A stretch of 52,679 nucleotides of DNA from Bacteroidales bacterium (GTDB lineage: Bacteria > Bacteroidota > Bacteroidia > Bacteroidales > JAHJDW01): NCBI GenBank assembly GCA_029004185.1, contig JAQUPB010000004.1, positions 1 to 52,679 on the forward strand, read 5' to 3'. This document shows positions 24,984-33,615 of the stretch, piece by piece. A model generated the notes under the pieces. It ran no database searches. It worked only from the letters and a program-made list of their open reading frames with translations, and was not told where the DNA came from. Position 1 is the stretch's first letter; every line of letters begins with the position of its first letter. The position numbers were made by a program, and so were the translations under genes.

Positions 24984-27900
24984 CTACCATATTATCCAGT
25001 CATTCTCATTATTCTCACGCCGTGATGTTGGCTTTTGCTTTCCCCGGGTCAGCTCATCAACGGTATTTATAACGTAATTTTTCAATTCCGAAACTGTTAT
25101 TATTCCATCGTGGTTTCTGTCAGCATCGCCCGATTTTAATCCGTTAATTAATGAATAAGTAAAAACGCCATTGTTCCATTGTGCTGATTCAAGCGCAAAT
25201 CCTGTGCCCGATGCGGCGGAAATAACCGTAAGTCCCGATTTTTTTGAAACATCGGAGAATATTTCCTGCATAAGCTCGAAAGAATTATTTAAGCCAACTG
25301 CCGGCTTTTCGTCGAGCATCATAACGCCGCGCGCACCAGCAACAATTTTTAGGCTATCGCCAGAGCTGGTTTTTGCAATTGCAACTTCTTTTGTTGTTTC
25401 GGTTCTGTCAACTTCGCCGCTATGGCAGGCGTCAATAAGCAAAAGCTTTTTACGGGCAGGAATGCACGACAGCATTTTTTCAATTTCATTAAACCCGATT
25501 CCGTTTTTTGCGGGATTTTTAAAATCAATGTCATTTGTGGCATAATAAAAATCCAGGTTCTTGTCAAGCAATCCATGACCCGAAACATAAAGTATGACTT
25601 CATCGTCTTCCTTGCTGTTGCGGAGCTTGTTGGAGAGATTCGTAAAATTTGCGCGCGTAGCTTTTTCATCAAACAATGTGTCGGTAAAAATATTTTTATA
25701 TTTTACGGTTTGTGTTTTAAATGCAGAAACAAAGTCCCTGCCGTCTTTACGGGCATAGTCGAGGTTATATTTGCTGTCAACATATTTCGAAACTGAAATT
25801 GCAATTAAATATAAATTTCCTTTTGGCTGGGGTGAATTATAAATTATTTCCATGCGCTCTTTCAGGGATTCAATGGAATTAACATTTTGCGCTGATACTT
25901 CAATGATATTATTTCCGGGAGAGAGGTCGATTTTAATATTTTTTTCTGCTGTTTTTGTATTAAATGAATTCAAAATCAATTCAGGTCTGTTGCATAAAGG
26001 AACACCATTTACAAAAACATTTATTTTATCGAGCATTGACAGGCTGTCGGAAACAGCTACCGACAAATTATAAACAGGATTAGTGGTAATGTCGAATAGT
26101 GATACATTTTTAATAACAACTTCCGGAACATTATAAATTGATGTTATATTTTTTCCGGTATTTGTTTTCTGGTTTAATATTTTCCTTTTTTCAACTGCCG
26201 CGGTGTACATGTCGGTTTGTTCTTTTGTAGCCATGCTAAGGCGTTTTATAATAATATCGGGACGGTTGAATAATTCATCAAACTGTTCGAATGTGAATAT
26301 CTTATTTCCGAGTACAAAGTGTACAGCCTTTGTTGCGCCTTTGGTAGCGGTGTAATAACCATCGGGAGCATACGCAACATAATCGTCGGAACCCTGAAGA
26401 CTTATGAAAGTTACAACTTCGGAAAAGTCGCTCATTTTCCAGAGTTTAATTTGAGTGTCAAGACTGCTGCTTGCAAGAAAGCGATCGTCCCTGCTGAATG
26501 ACAGCGAAAGAATTCCGTCGAGATGTCCGCGGAGAGTGGCAATTAATTTCCCGTCTTCAACATTCCATATTCTTATTAAGGAATTATTTATATCTCCTGT
26601 CGCCAGCAATTTTCCGTTATGGCTAAGGCATAGAGCATTTGTCCATGAGCCATATGTTTCATGGTAAAACATTGCTTCGGTGGTTGGTGCTTCAAATTCC
26701 TGAATAATTTTTCCGTTTGTTAAATCCATCATAACAATTCCCTTATTTCCGATTACAATATTTTTCCCGTCACTTGAAAAAGCAAGAGCCGAGCTATATG
26801 AATCGGTAGTAATGTCTGCAAATTTCTCACCCGTTTCGGTAATATAAACAGTAACCGAAAACCTTCTGTCTTCAGGCGATTTTGTTTCACCGTTATTGCT
26901 GTCATCCATATTCAAACCACCTGTTGAAGTTGCAAAATATTTTCCGTCGGGACTGAACACAACTTTTTCAGTGCCATAAACGGTTTTCACCGAACGGCCT
27001 GTTTCAAGGTTCCAGAGTTTGACATTATATTTTTTATCAAACGAGCTTCCTGCACCGCCAATCTTATCGGTAAGCACGCCACCGCTTGTTACGGTTGCCA
27101 TCATTTTTCCGTCAGTAGATATGGCAATATCGGTAATACGATTTGAATGTCCCCTTAACATTTTCTGAAACCGGAAATTCTGCGCATCCCATATTTTTAT
27201 GTTTTTATCGAAGCCGGCAGTGACAATAAATTTTGAATCGGGAGAATAATCTGCTGCGCCTGTTAAACCTTTATGTCCTTCAATCTTGTGCTTGACATTT
27301 GCAAGTGCTATGTTCCACACAACTGCCGAGCCGCCGGAAGAAATCATCAAAATGGAATCGGAAGGGTGAAACCTTACTGTGGGCACGGGTGTTGTGACGT
27401 TTCCGAGAGTGCGTAAAAGCTTTCCTGTTGCGACATCCCATAATTTAATTAATTTATCGTGTCCTCCGCTGATAAGAATTTTTCCGGAATGCGAAAATGC
27501 AAGACATGTTACTTTTCCCGAATGACCCGCTAAAATCCTGCTTTCACTTTTATTTATCCTGTTTATTAATCGTATGGTTGTATCGCTTTTTGTTGATGTA
27601 ATAAAAGCATCAACATATCCGCAGCCGACAGCAATTTGCGACGCATCGTTATCCACTGCAACGCAGGAAATACTTTTTCCGAAACTGCCAATCGGAGTTA
27701 TATCTGCCGAATCAATATATTTTTCCGATGACAAATCATAAAGTTTTATCATCTTGTAGTAAACCAGAAGAAAATTGCTTTTAGAATTAAAAGCAAACGG
27801 AGAGAAATTAAAAATATCCTCAAAGCTTAGAAGCTTTTTTGAAGTTGAACATTTTTCAAGTTCTAAAATAATTTGTTTGTTAAAAAACAATCTGTATTCT

Positions 27901-28343
27901 GTGTTCGGCGAATACAATCCTTTTTTACCGGAAACAGCATTATTGTTATTTATTGAAAAAGCAGTATCCTCAACAGTAATTGTATTATTGTCAATAAAGC
28001 TAAGTACGGGCGATTCGGATTTTGGATATTCTTTAATTATTTTATCGGAATTTATTTCCCATACCTTTCCTCCTGAAGCAATGTATTTATTATCTGGAGA
28101 TATAGCAACCGCATTAGCTTCCGAATTGCATTTGTAAATGCGTATAAGCCGACCTGTTTTAATATCCCATAAGCGCATGGTTCCATCTTTCGAGCAGCTT
28201 GCAAGATATTTGTCATCGGACGAAATGCATAAAGCAGTAACCGGCGCGCTATGCCCAAGCTGCACCATGAACGACGGATTCTGGGAGTAAGAGTTAATCC
28301 GTAAAACAAAACAAATAAATATTAAAAAAAATAATTTTCTCAT
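24984..28343 (-). CDS. Exported WD40-repeat/caspase-like (C14) fusion protein
   Basis: This 1119-residue protein starts with a signal peptide (about 1-21, ending SYSQ). WD40 repeats fill about 25-665 (units such as GHSAPVTALCISSDDKYLAS and DGTMRLWDIKTG). A linker follows, then a beta-sandwich-like segment and a caspase domain at about 855-1065. Catalytic His923 is in YVSGHGLLDK and Cys973 is in IDACHSGE, so both key residues are present. A 12-residue loop (DRNHDGIITVSE, about 1075-1086) fits an EF-hand-type calcium site. Export to the periplasm or surface is inferred from the signal peptide; no T9SS domain is seen. The ATG overlaps the stop of the ankyrin gene by one base, so the two are coupled. 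The substrate is unknown. Confidence 0.87.
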   Translation of the reverse strand: MRKLFFLIFICFVLRINSYSQNPSFMVQLGHSAPVTALCISSDDKYLASCSKDGTMRLWDIKTGRLIRIYKCNSEANAVAISPDNKYIASGGKVWEINSDKIIKEYPKSESPVLSFIDNNTITVEDTAFSINNNNAVSGKKGLYSPNTEYRLFFNKQIILELEKCSTSKKLLSFEDIFNFSPFAFNSKSNFLLVYYKMIKLYDLSSEKYIDSADITPIGSFGKSISCVAVDNDASQIAVGCGYVDAFITSTKSDTTIRLINRINKSESRILAGHSGKVTCLAFSHSGKILISGGHDKLIKLWDVATGKLLRTLGNVTTPVPTVRFHPSDSILMISSGGSAVVWNIALANVKHKIEGHKGLTGAADYSPDSKFIVTAGFDKNIKIWDAQNFRFQKMLRGHSNRITDIAISTDGKMMATVTSGGVLTDKIGGAGSSFDKKYNVKLWNLETGRSVKTVYGTEKVVFSPDGKYFATSTGGLNMDDSNNGETKSPEDRRFSVTVYITETGEKFADITTDSYSSALAFSSDGKNIVIGNKGIVMMDLTNGKIIQEFEAPTTEAMFYHETYGSWTNALCLSHNGKLLATGDINNSLIRIWNVEDGKLIATLRGHLDGILSLSFSRDDRFLASSSLDTQIKLWKMSDFSEVVTFISLQGSDDYVAYAPDGYYTATKGATKAVHFVLGNKIFTFEQFDELFNRPDIIIKRLSMATKEQTDMYTAAVEKRKILNQKTNTGKNITSIYNVPEVVIKNVSLFDITTNPVYNLSVAVSDSLSMLDKINVFVNGVPLCNRPELILNSFNTKTAEKNIKIDLSPGNNIIEVSAQNVNSIESLKERMEIIYNSPQPKGNLYLIAISVSKYVDSKYNLDYARKDGRDFVSAFKTQTVKYKNIFTDTLFDEKATRANFTNLSNKLRNSKEDDEVILYVSGHGLLDKNLDFYYATNDIDFKNPAKNGIGFNEIEKMLSCIPARKKLLLIDACHSGEVDRTETTKEVAIAKTSSGDSLKIVAGARGVMMLDEKPAVGLNNSFELMQEIFSDVSKKSGLTVISAASGTGFALESAQWNNGVFTYSLINGLKSGDADRNHDGIITVSELKNYVINTVDELTRGKQKPTSRRENNENDWIIW

Positions 28344-29359
28344 TACTTGTTTGGAGGCTCTATGGAAGCAATTTCAATTGTCCATCCAAGGTCCATTTTA
28401 AGAATAACAGGCATATTGGGGTTATTAAGAATCCAGAGTTTTTCCGATTTATCTTCCGACTCAACATAAATTACATTCAGCGGTCGGTCATAGCCGTTAA
28501 TTTTTATTTGGTTGTCTGCAGTTGCTTTTTTTCTGTAAAACAATTTTGTTCCGCTGCCGGTATTTAATTCTGTTGCAACGCCGGTACGCAATGAACTAAA
28601 TGACTTCTTGCTAATCCATACGGAAGTTTTATCAATTAAATTTATTTCACCATTCTGAAAATAATTATACATTCCGGTTGCTGTCTTTGCAGCTTCATCC
28701 GAAATAGTGATGGTTCCTTCTTTATCGGTGCGGTTTTCCAAAGTCATTTTCCACCCGAATACAATTTCAGGTCCTGTTTGAATTACATCAACAATAAAAT
28801 TATATTTATTCCCCATGGCATTTACGTTATAGGTAAGTTTTGTGTTAGCATCAATCTTGGCAATTATATCAGCCTTTGCTGCGTATTTATTAAGCATTTC
28901 AAGAATTTCGGTAAACCCGTTGTCCCTTGCCTTATCAATTGCAGTAGCTCCTCCGCCTATATTTGTTATTACAGTGGGGTCGGCGCCGTAATCTAGAAGC
29001 AACTGTACAATTTTCTTGTAACCATAATAACAGGCAGGGAACAATGCAGTAGAACCCAGATTTGATGTGAAATTAGGGTCTGCCCCTTTCTCAAGCAAAA
29101 GTTTAATTATTTCATAATCATTATCTGTTGCCTGACCATTAGTGGGGACAGACATTATTAACGCCGACTGGTTAAAATTATCGCGAATGTTCGGATCGGC
29201 TCCCTTATCCAGTGCTTCTTTTACGTCGCTGAGATTTTTACTGTCGAGGGCTCTCAATAAACCTGCATCATAATCCTGTGCATTAATGCTGAATCCAGTT
29301 GCGAGACTGAAAATTAACAGGGAAATGAGATTTTTTAATACTAAACGTGCATTTTTCAT
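28343..29359 (-). CDS. Exported ankyrin-repeat protein
   Basis: This 338-residue protein has a signal peptide (about 1-27, ending NAQ) and three to four ankyrin repeats at about 30-165 (ALDSKNLSDVKEALDKGADP, KLLLEKGADPNFTSNLGSTA, LLLDYGADP). The C-terminal half is beta-rich with a KMTLENRTDKEGTITI segment and no family I recognise. It precedes and overlaps the WD40-caspase gene (TAATG), so both proteins are made from one message and probably work together outside the cytoplasm. An interaction or inhibitor role for the ankyrin part is conceivable but not shown. Confidence 0.8.
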   Translation of the reverse strand: MKNARLVLKNLISLLIFSLATGFSINAQDYDAGLLRALDSKNLSDVKEALDKGADPNIRDNFNQSALIMSVPTNGQATDNDYEIIKLLLEKGADPNFTSNLGSTALFPACYYGYKKIVQLLLDYGADPTVITNIGGGATAIDKARDNGFTEILEMLNKYAAKADIIAKIDANTKLTYNVNAMGNKYNFIVDVIQTGPEIVFGWKMTLENRTDKEGTITISDEAAKTATGMYNYFQNGEINLIDKTSVWISKKSFSSLRTGVATELNTGSGTKLFYRKKATADNQIKINGYDRPLNVIYVESEDKSEKLWILNNPNMPVILKMDLGWTIEIASIEPPNK

Positions 29360-29596
29360 TTGTTTATTTTTAAATTATTAAAATATATTTTTTTATTAAT
29401 AATATTATAGCAGAAAATAATCTCTAAATTAGCACAAATGCATGCTATTTTATGTGTTAATTGTATGTCTTCAAAATAATTCACACTATTTAGAATAAAT
29501 AATATGTGATTTTACAAATTTAAAAATTAAATAATTAATACAAAATTCAAATTTTCTTTAATGTAATTTTTTCTTCTTTCAGCAATAGTTTTCATT

Positions 29597-30298
29597 TTAG
29601 TTTTCCGGAGGAAACCATTTTTCACGATTCTCAATAAATAGCCATGCGTCATTGACTCCATAGTTTAAATATAGCTTTGGCTTGGATAAATATGCCGTAA
29701 CCAGATCATATTCATTTTTCATTTTTATAAATCTGTGATATTCTTTAGAACCGGTTTTATCGGGATGCAGTTCATTTGATAACTCCCTGAATTTTCTTTT
29801 AAGAGTTTTTTTAATTTCAGCCAAAGATGAGTTGCTTAATCCTTCATTAAAAAATTTAATTTTATCGGGAATAATAATTGAAACGCGTTTAACTTCATAC
29901 CTTCTTTTTGTTTTTTCTTTTCTGAAGCGTAAATCGTTTAATAGTTCCTGCTCAGGTAATTTTTCAATCTTTAAATGAATCAGTTTAATCCATTTTTTTA
30001 TTAAAGTTTCAAAAGCGTCTGCTGTGGACAAATATTTGCTATCAATATTGCTTTTACCTCTTACCTGCCTTAAGCATGAATAAGTTTCGCCGTCTTTTGT
30101 TAATTTTAAAAAAACCGAATTAATATTAAACGAAAACAATGCATAGCGGATTTTAAATTTTATCAGAGTTTTAATGTATTTGTTTAAAGTTGCAGGCAGC
30201 CTCATGCATTCATGGCTGCAGTACGTTTCGCCTGATGTTTCTTTTCCGCATGCAAGGCATTTGCCTTTAAAATTAGTAATGTTGCCGACGACTTTCAT
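29597..30298 (-). CDS. Zinc-ribbon protein with C-terminal J domain
   Basis: This 233-residue protein has an N-terminal zinc-binding cluster (Cys14, Cys17, Cys27, Cys31 in KCLACGKETSGETYCSHEC) and a C-terminal J domain with the HPD motif at about His178 (LSNELHPDKTGSKEYHRFI). The middle part is basic. A J domain normally stimulates an Hsp70 ATPase, so the protein could bring a client to DnaK; no Hsp70 gene is nearby. It lacks the glycine-rich and central zinc regions of true DnaJ. No export signal is seen. It stands alone between the ankyrin and YCF48-repeat genes. Confidence 0.68.
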   Translation of the reverse strand: MKVVGNITNFKGKCLACGKETSGETYCSHECMRLPATLNKYIKTLIKFKIRYALFSFNINSVFLKLTKDGETYSCLRQVRGKSNIDSKYLSTADAFETLIKKWIKLIHLKIEKLPEQELLNDLRFRKEKTKRRYEVKRVSIIIPDKIKFFNEGLSNSSLAEIKKTLKRKFRELSNELHPDKTGSKEYHRFIKMKNEYDLVTAYLSKPKLYLNYGVNDAWLFIENREKWFPPEN

Positions 30299-30346
30299 TT
30301 CAAGGTAAAATTATAAAAAAGAATAATTCAGTATGTGGCAGGGCTA

Positions 30347-32995
30347 TTATTCTTTTATAATTTTTCTAACTTCAACTTTATCGGGAGAAATAAATTTTAC
30401 AAAGTAAACTCCGCTTGAAAAACCACTAATATCAATTTGGGATTTAGGATTTAGGATTTGGGATTTAAAAATTTCTTGCCCGCTTACATTGTAAATCCTA
30501 ACTTCTATCTCCCGAGTCACGTCTCCTAATTCTATTGTTATTTGATTGTTTGCCGGAATAGGATAAATTCTTATTTCTGTTATGTTTCTATTTTTTATTT
30601 GTTTTTCTTTAACATTATTATTGATAATAACTCCTCCGCATGGAGTAGTGTTATTGATAAAATGTTTTCTTATTGAATCTACTCTTTGCTGCAATATGGG
30701 TAAAGCAGCCAGTTTATCGGTATCGTTGTAATTTCTTGCGAAAGGTAAGGCAATATCTATTTCTTGTATGCTATCCGGATAAAATGTAAAAGGACCCATA
30801 GAACCAATTCCTCTTATGTCATACGGTATGTTTCCCACAGTTATTTCATCCCAATCATTTACATTACAATTTGGAGTTGTGTAATTAGTTCCCCAGTGTA
30901 GAGGATCGGTATTTCTGGGGTACATAAAATTTGCTGCAGGTCCGCATGTGCTGTCATATCCATCACCTCCATATTGCATTCGCAAACCATCTTTCCAGTA
31001 TCCTCTCATAAAATTGTAATATTGGTTTGCAATAAACGGATCACCTTTAACAGTATTATCATTAAAGCTATTAATGAATAGGTTTAATCCGAGGCGTTCG
31101 TTATCGGTAACACCATCTCCAAAATTTAAACCATTTATGCCATTATCTATATCTTTGGGATTATCAGTGCCGTCAGCATCCATAAAAGGGCCTCCTAAGA
31201 TAGTAACGCCCTGCACAGGTGGATTTTTTCCATAAGCCAATACATTGCCATAAGGCACATCAGTGTTTGTGGCGTTGTAGCCATAAAAAGTTCCTCTTTG
31301 TACATCGCATCCGACAAAGTCATCACGGTTACCTCCTATATCCAAGTCTGTAAAATTGCTGATATAAGCATTGGTGTAAGTATTTTTTGAACGGTTAATT
31401 ATTTTGTAATTTAAAAATATTGTATTCCAGAATGCCGAATCGGGGCAATTGAAAGCATAAGCCATACAATGTAATTCAACACCCAATTTATATCCTCTGG
31501 TTCCTACGTGATATTTTTTAGCATCGTTTAAGATAAAATATATCGCCTGGTCGCCTCTTATTAATGGGTAGTCGCCATCGAGGGGATCATAAATGCCGTC
31601 AATGTTGTTATCGTAATATGGGGCAAGTTGTGCTGCCTGCCATATTGAAGTATCGCCATTGCCCGGCCATGTGGCTATTCCATCAACAGGTACATATCCA
31701 GCATCACTCCAGTGCTGTTTATGATAGTCAATATCTGATTTATTCAACTTCCAGATTTTATTCACTTGTCCGTACCAGGTTGTGTCATATCCATACCATA
31801 TGGAATCCGCAACATCAGAAATAGGTCCGCAAATAAAATCCTGCCCTGTTATATCATACCTTTGTGCTGCAATGTGTAAAGAGTCTTTGCTGTCTTTTCC
31901 TGCTACCCAAATTATAGAGTTCCAGATTGTATTTCTTCCGCTTCCCTTTGGAACTTCAAAAACAGAGCGGCTTACCCCATCAGAAAAAAGTTCGTTACCG
32001 GGATTTATTCTTGCATAAATGTTGTTAATATCCAAAAACTCAAAAGATTTATTTTTAAAAAACCAGTGATTGCCCCCGTCGGTGGTTTTAAGAATTATAT
32101 TTCCCACGCCAACAGCATAGCCTGTGTTCATGTCAAAAAAATCAACAGAATTCAGAATGTCTTTAGTTCCGCTGTTTTGCGGAAACCAATCATTGCCTCC
32201 GTTTGTGGTTTTTATAATGGTTCCATTGCTTCCGACTGCGAATCCTGTGTTTGAATCAATAAATTTTACAACTGATAAATTATTTGTTGTTCCGGTGTTT
32301 TCTATAACCCATGTGTTTCCTCCATCAGTTGTCTTAATTATTGATCCGGTAGTTCCGGCAGCAAAGCCGGTATTTGAATCAATAAAACAAATAAAAACCA
32401 AGTTTCTTCCGGTTCCTGTTGATTGTTTTATCCAGTTACCGCCCCCATTGGTTGTCGTTAGTAATGTATCGCCTAAACCAACTACAAAACCTGTATTCAC
32501 ATCAGTAAAGTAAACTGATTTTAAATTTTTTATTGTGCCCGAAACTTGCAATACCCAATTCGTACCACCATTTGTTGTTTTTAAAATCATTCCTTTATAA
32601 CTACCTACAGCATAACCGGTGCTCGAATCAGTAAAGAATATTGAAGTTAGGTTATGGGATAAGTATTGTACGGAATGCTGGCAAACCCAGTTTGCACCTG
32701 CATCAGTTGTTTTTAAAATTGTTTCACCGACACCTGACGCATAGCCAATATTTGAATTAACGAAAAAAACACTATATAAACCGTTTGTAGTTCCAATGTT
32801 TTGTTTTAACCAATTGTTCCAATCATTATCAGTTGTTTTTATTATTACCCCTTCTCCTGTGGAATAAGGATAACCAGCAACAATTGCTGTATTTGCTGAA
32901 TTTAAAAATTTAACTGAACTGAATGCAACTGCTTGAGCATTTACTTTCATGTAAATTAAAGTAAGTAAAACCGAAATAAATAATTTTATTTTCAT
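30347..32995 (-). CDS. Secreted YCF48/BNR-like repeat protein with T9SS domain
   Basis: This 882-residue protein has a signal peptide (about 1-20, ending NAQ). At least six propeller repeats of the YCF48/HCF136 type lie at about 22-320; each has a core like SNTGFAVGSNGTIIKTTNGG. The middle region (about 330-790) has many Asp/Asn motifs, for instance DNNIDGIYDPLDGDYPLIRG, that look like calcium-binding loops. The C-terminal type A T9SS domain begins IYPIPANNQITIE and ends SSGVYFVKFIS. The sorting domain contains the segment KSQILNPKSQI, whose DNA matches a dispersed repeat word. Surface location is expected; function is unknown. Confidence 0.85.
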   Translation of the reverse strand: MKIKLFISVLLTLIYMKVNAQAVAFSSVKFLNSANTAIVAGYPYSTGEGVIIKTTDNDWNNWLKQNIGTTNGLYSVFFVNSNIGYASGVGETILKTTDAGANWVCQHSVQYLSHNLTSIFFTDSSTGYAVGSYKGMILKTTNGGTNWVLQVSGTIKNLKSVYFTDVNTGFVVGLGDTLLTTTNGGGNWIKQSTGTGRNLVFICFIDSNTGFAAGTTGSIIKTTDGGNTWVIENTGTTNNLSVVKFIDSNTGFAVGSNGTIIKTTNGGNDWFPQNSGTKDILNSVDFFDMNTGYAVGVGNIILKTTDGGNHWFFKNKSFEFLDINNIYARINPGNELFSDGVSRSVFEVPKGSGRNTIWNSIIWVAGKDSKDSLHIAAQRYDITGQDFICGPISDVADSIWYGYDTTWYGQVNKIWKLNKSDIDYHKQHWSDAGYVPVDGIATWPGNGDTSIWQAAQLAPYYDNNIDGIYDPLDGDYPLIRGDQAIYFILNDAKKYHVGTRGYKLGVELHCMAYAFNCPDSAFWNTIFLNYKIINRSKNTYTNAYISNFTDLDIGGNRDDFVGCDVQRGTFYGYNATNTDVPYGNVLAYGKNPPVQGVTILGGPFMDADGTDNPKDIDNGINGLNFGDGVTDNERLGLNLFINSFNDNTVKGDPFIANQYYNFMRGYWKDGLRMQYGGDGYDSTCGPAANFMYPRNTDPLHWGTNYTTPNCNVNDWDEITVGNIPYDIRGIGSMGPFTFYPDSIQEIDIALPFARNYNDTDKLAALPILQQRVDSIRKHFINNTTPCGGVIINNNVKEKQIKNRNITEIRIYPIPANNQITIELGDVTREIEVRIYNVSGQEIFKSQILNPKSQIDISGFSSGVYFVKFISPDKVEVRKIIKE

Positions 32996-33192
32996 TGGTT
33001 TTTTAAATTTTATATAACAAAGTTACGCTTTTCTCCACTGAAAATCAAGATAATATTCATTTTTTTTACATTGTCATGCTTTTAAATTAGTACTAAAAAA
33101 AATCTATAAATGCAGGATGCTGCAGTTTTTATAATCAGCCTAAAAGTAAACGCCCCTGACCTGATGCCACCTTCACATAATAAAATTCTTTT

Positions 33193-33453
33193 TTACTTTA
33201 TGCCCCGAATAATCGTTTTTTGCTTTACGAGCTGCATGTCGACTATTTCCATATTACGATATATGAAATTTATGCGCAGCTGAGTATTTTAATGTATAAT
33301 TAAATCAAGCATGGTGCCTGTTTCATCGGCGACAGTAGATTTTTTAAGTTCCAAAAACTATGAAACATAATCGCTGCGGTGCTTGTAATTAACCACGAAT
33401 TTATTTTTTGCGGAATCAGCATTCTGCAAAAACCCTTTTAATCGTGCTTTCAA
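33193..33453 (-). pseudogene. Possible decayed gene remnant
   Basis: One minus-strand frame shows three open runs of 31, 22 and 31 codons broken only by TAG and TAA, with protein-like composition (for example STVADETGTMLDLII and MEIVDMQLVKQKTIIRGIK). Stops arise about every 12-15 codons by chance in such DNA, so three long runs in one frame are suggestive but not proof. I do not recognise the family. Codons are less AT-rich than the surrounding spacer. Confidence 0.3.
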
Positions 33454-33558
33454 AAAAAAACAAATAAGCATTACTATACTAAGAAAAAAACTAAGAAATT
33501 ATTAAATTCCTTAAGAAATAACATAGCAATGTATATTTATGCTTATATTATTCCTTTT

Positions 33559-33566
33559 TATATTTG
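33559..33566 (+). promoter_or_regulatory. Probable -7 promoter element (TATATTTG)
   Basis: An exact TAnnTTTG match lies 49 bp before the ATG at 33616. A matching -33 TTG is not evident, so support is partial. Confidence 0.45.
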
Positions 33567-33615
33567 AGGAATAATTATAAATGTCCTTAAGTAAACCCAC
33601 TAAACCTCAAATAAT

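Larger units (their letters stand above)
32996..33615. other. 620-bp intergenic region between divergent T9SS genes
   Basis: No intact gene is seen. It holds a possible decayed reading frame on the minus strand (33193-33453), whose base composition is less AT-rich than the flanks, and a promoter near 33559. The rest is AT-rich and shows no further structure that I can support. Confidence 0.7.

Noticed and set aside
24984-29359. Cytoplasmic antiphage caspase system
   Set aside because: Caspase and WD40 domains occur in defence islands, but both proteins here have signal peptides and there is no effector, nuclease or other defence gene beside them.
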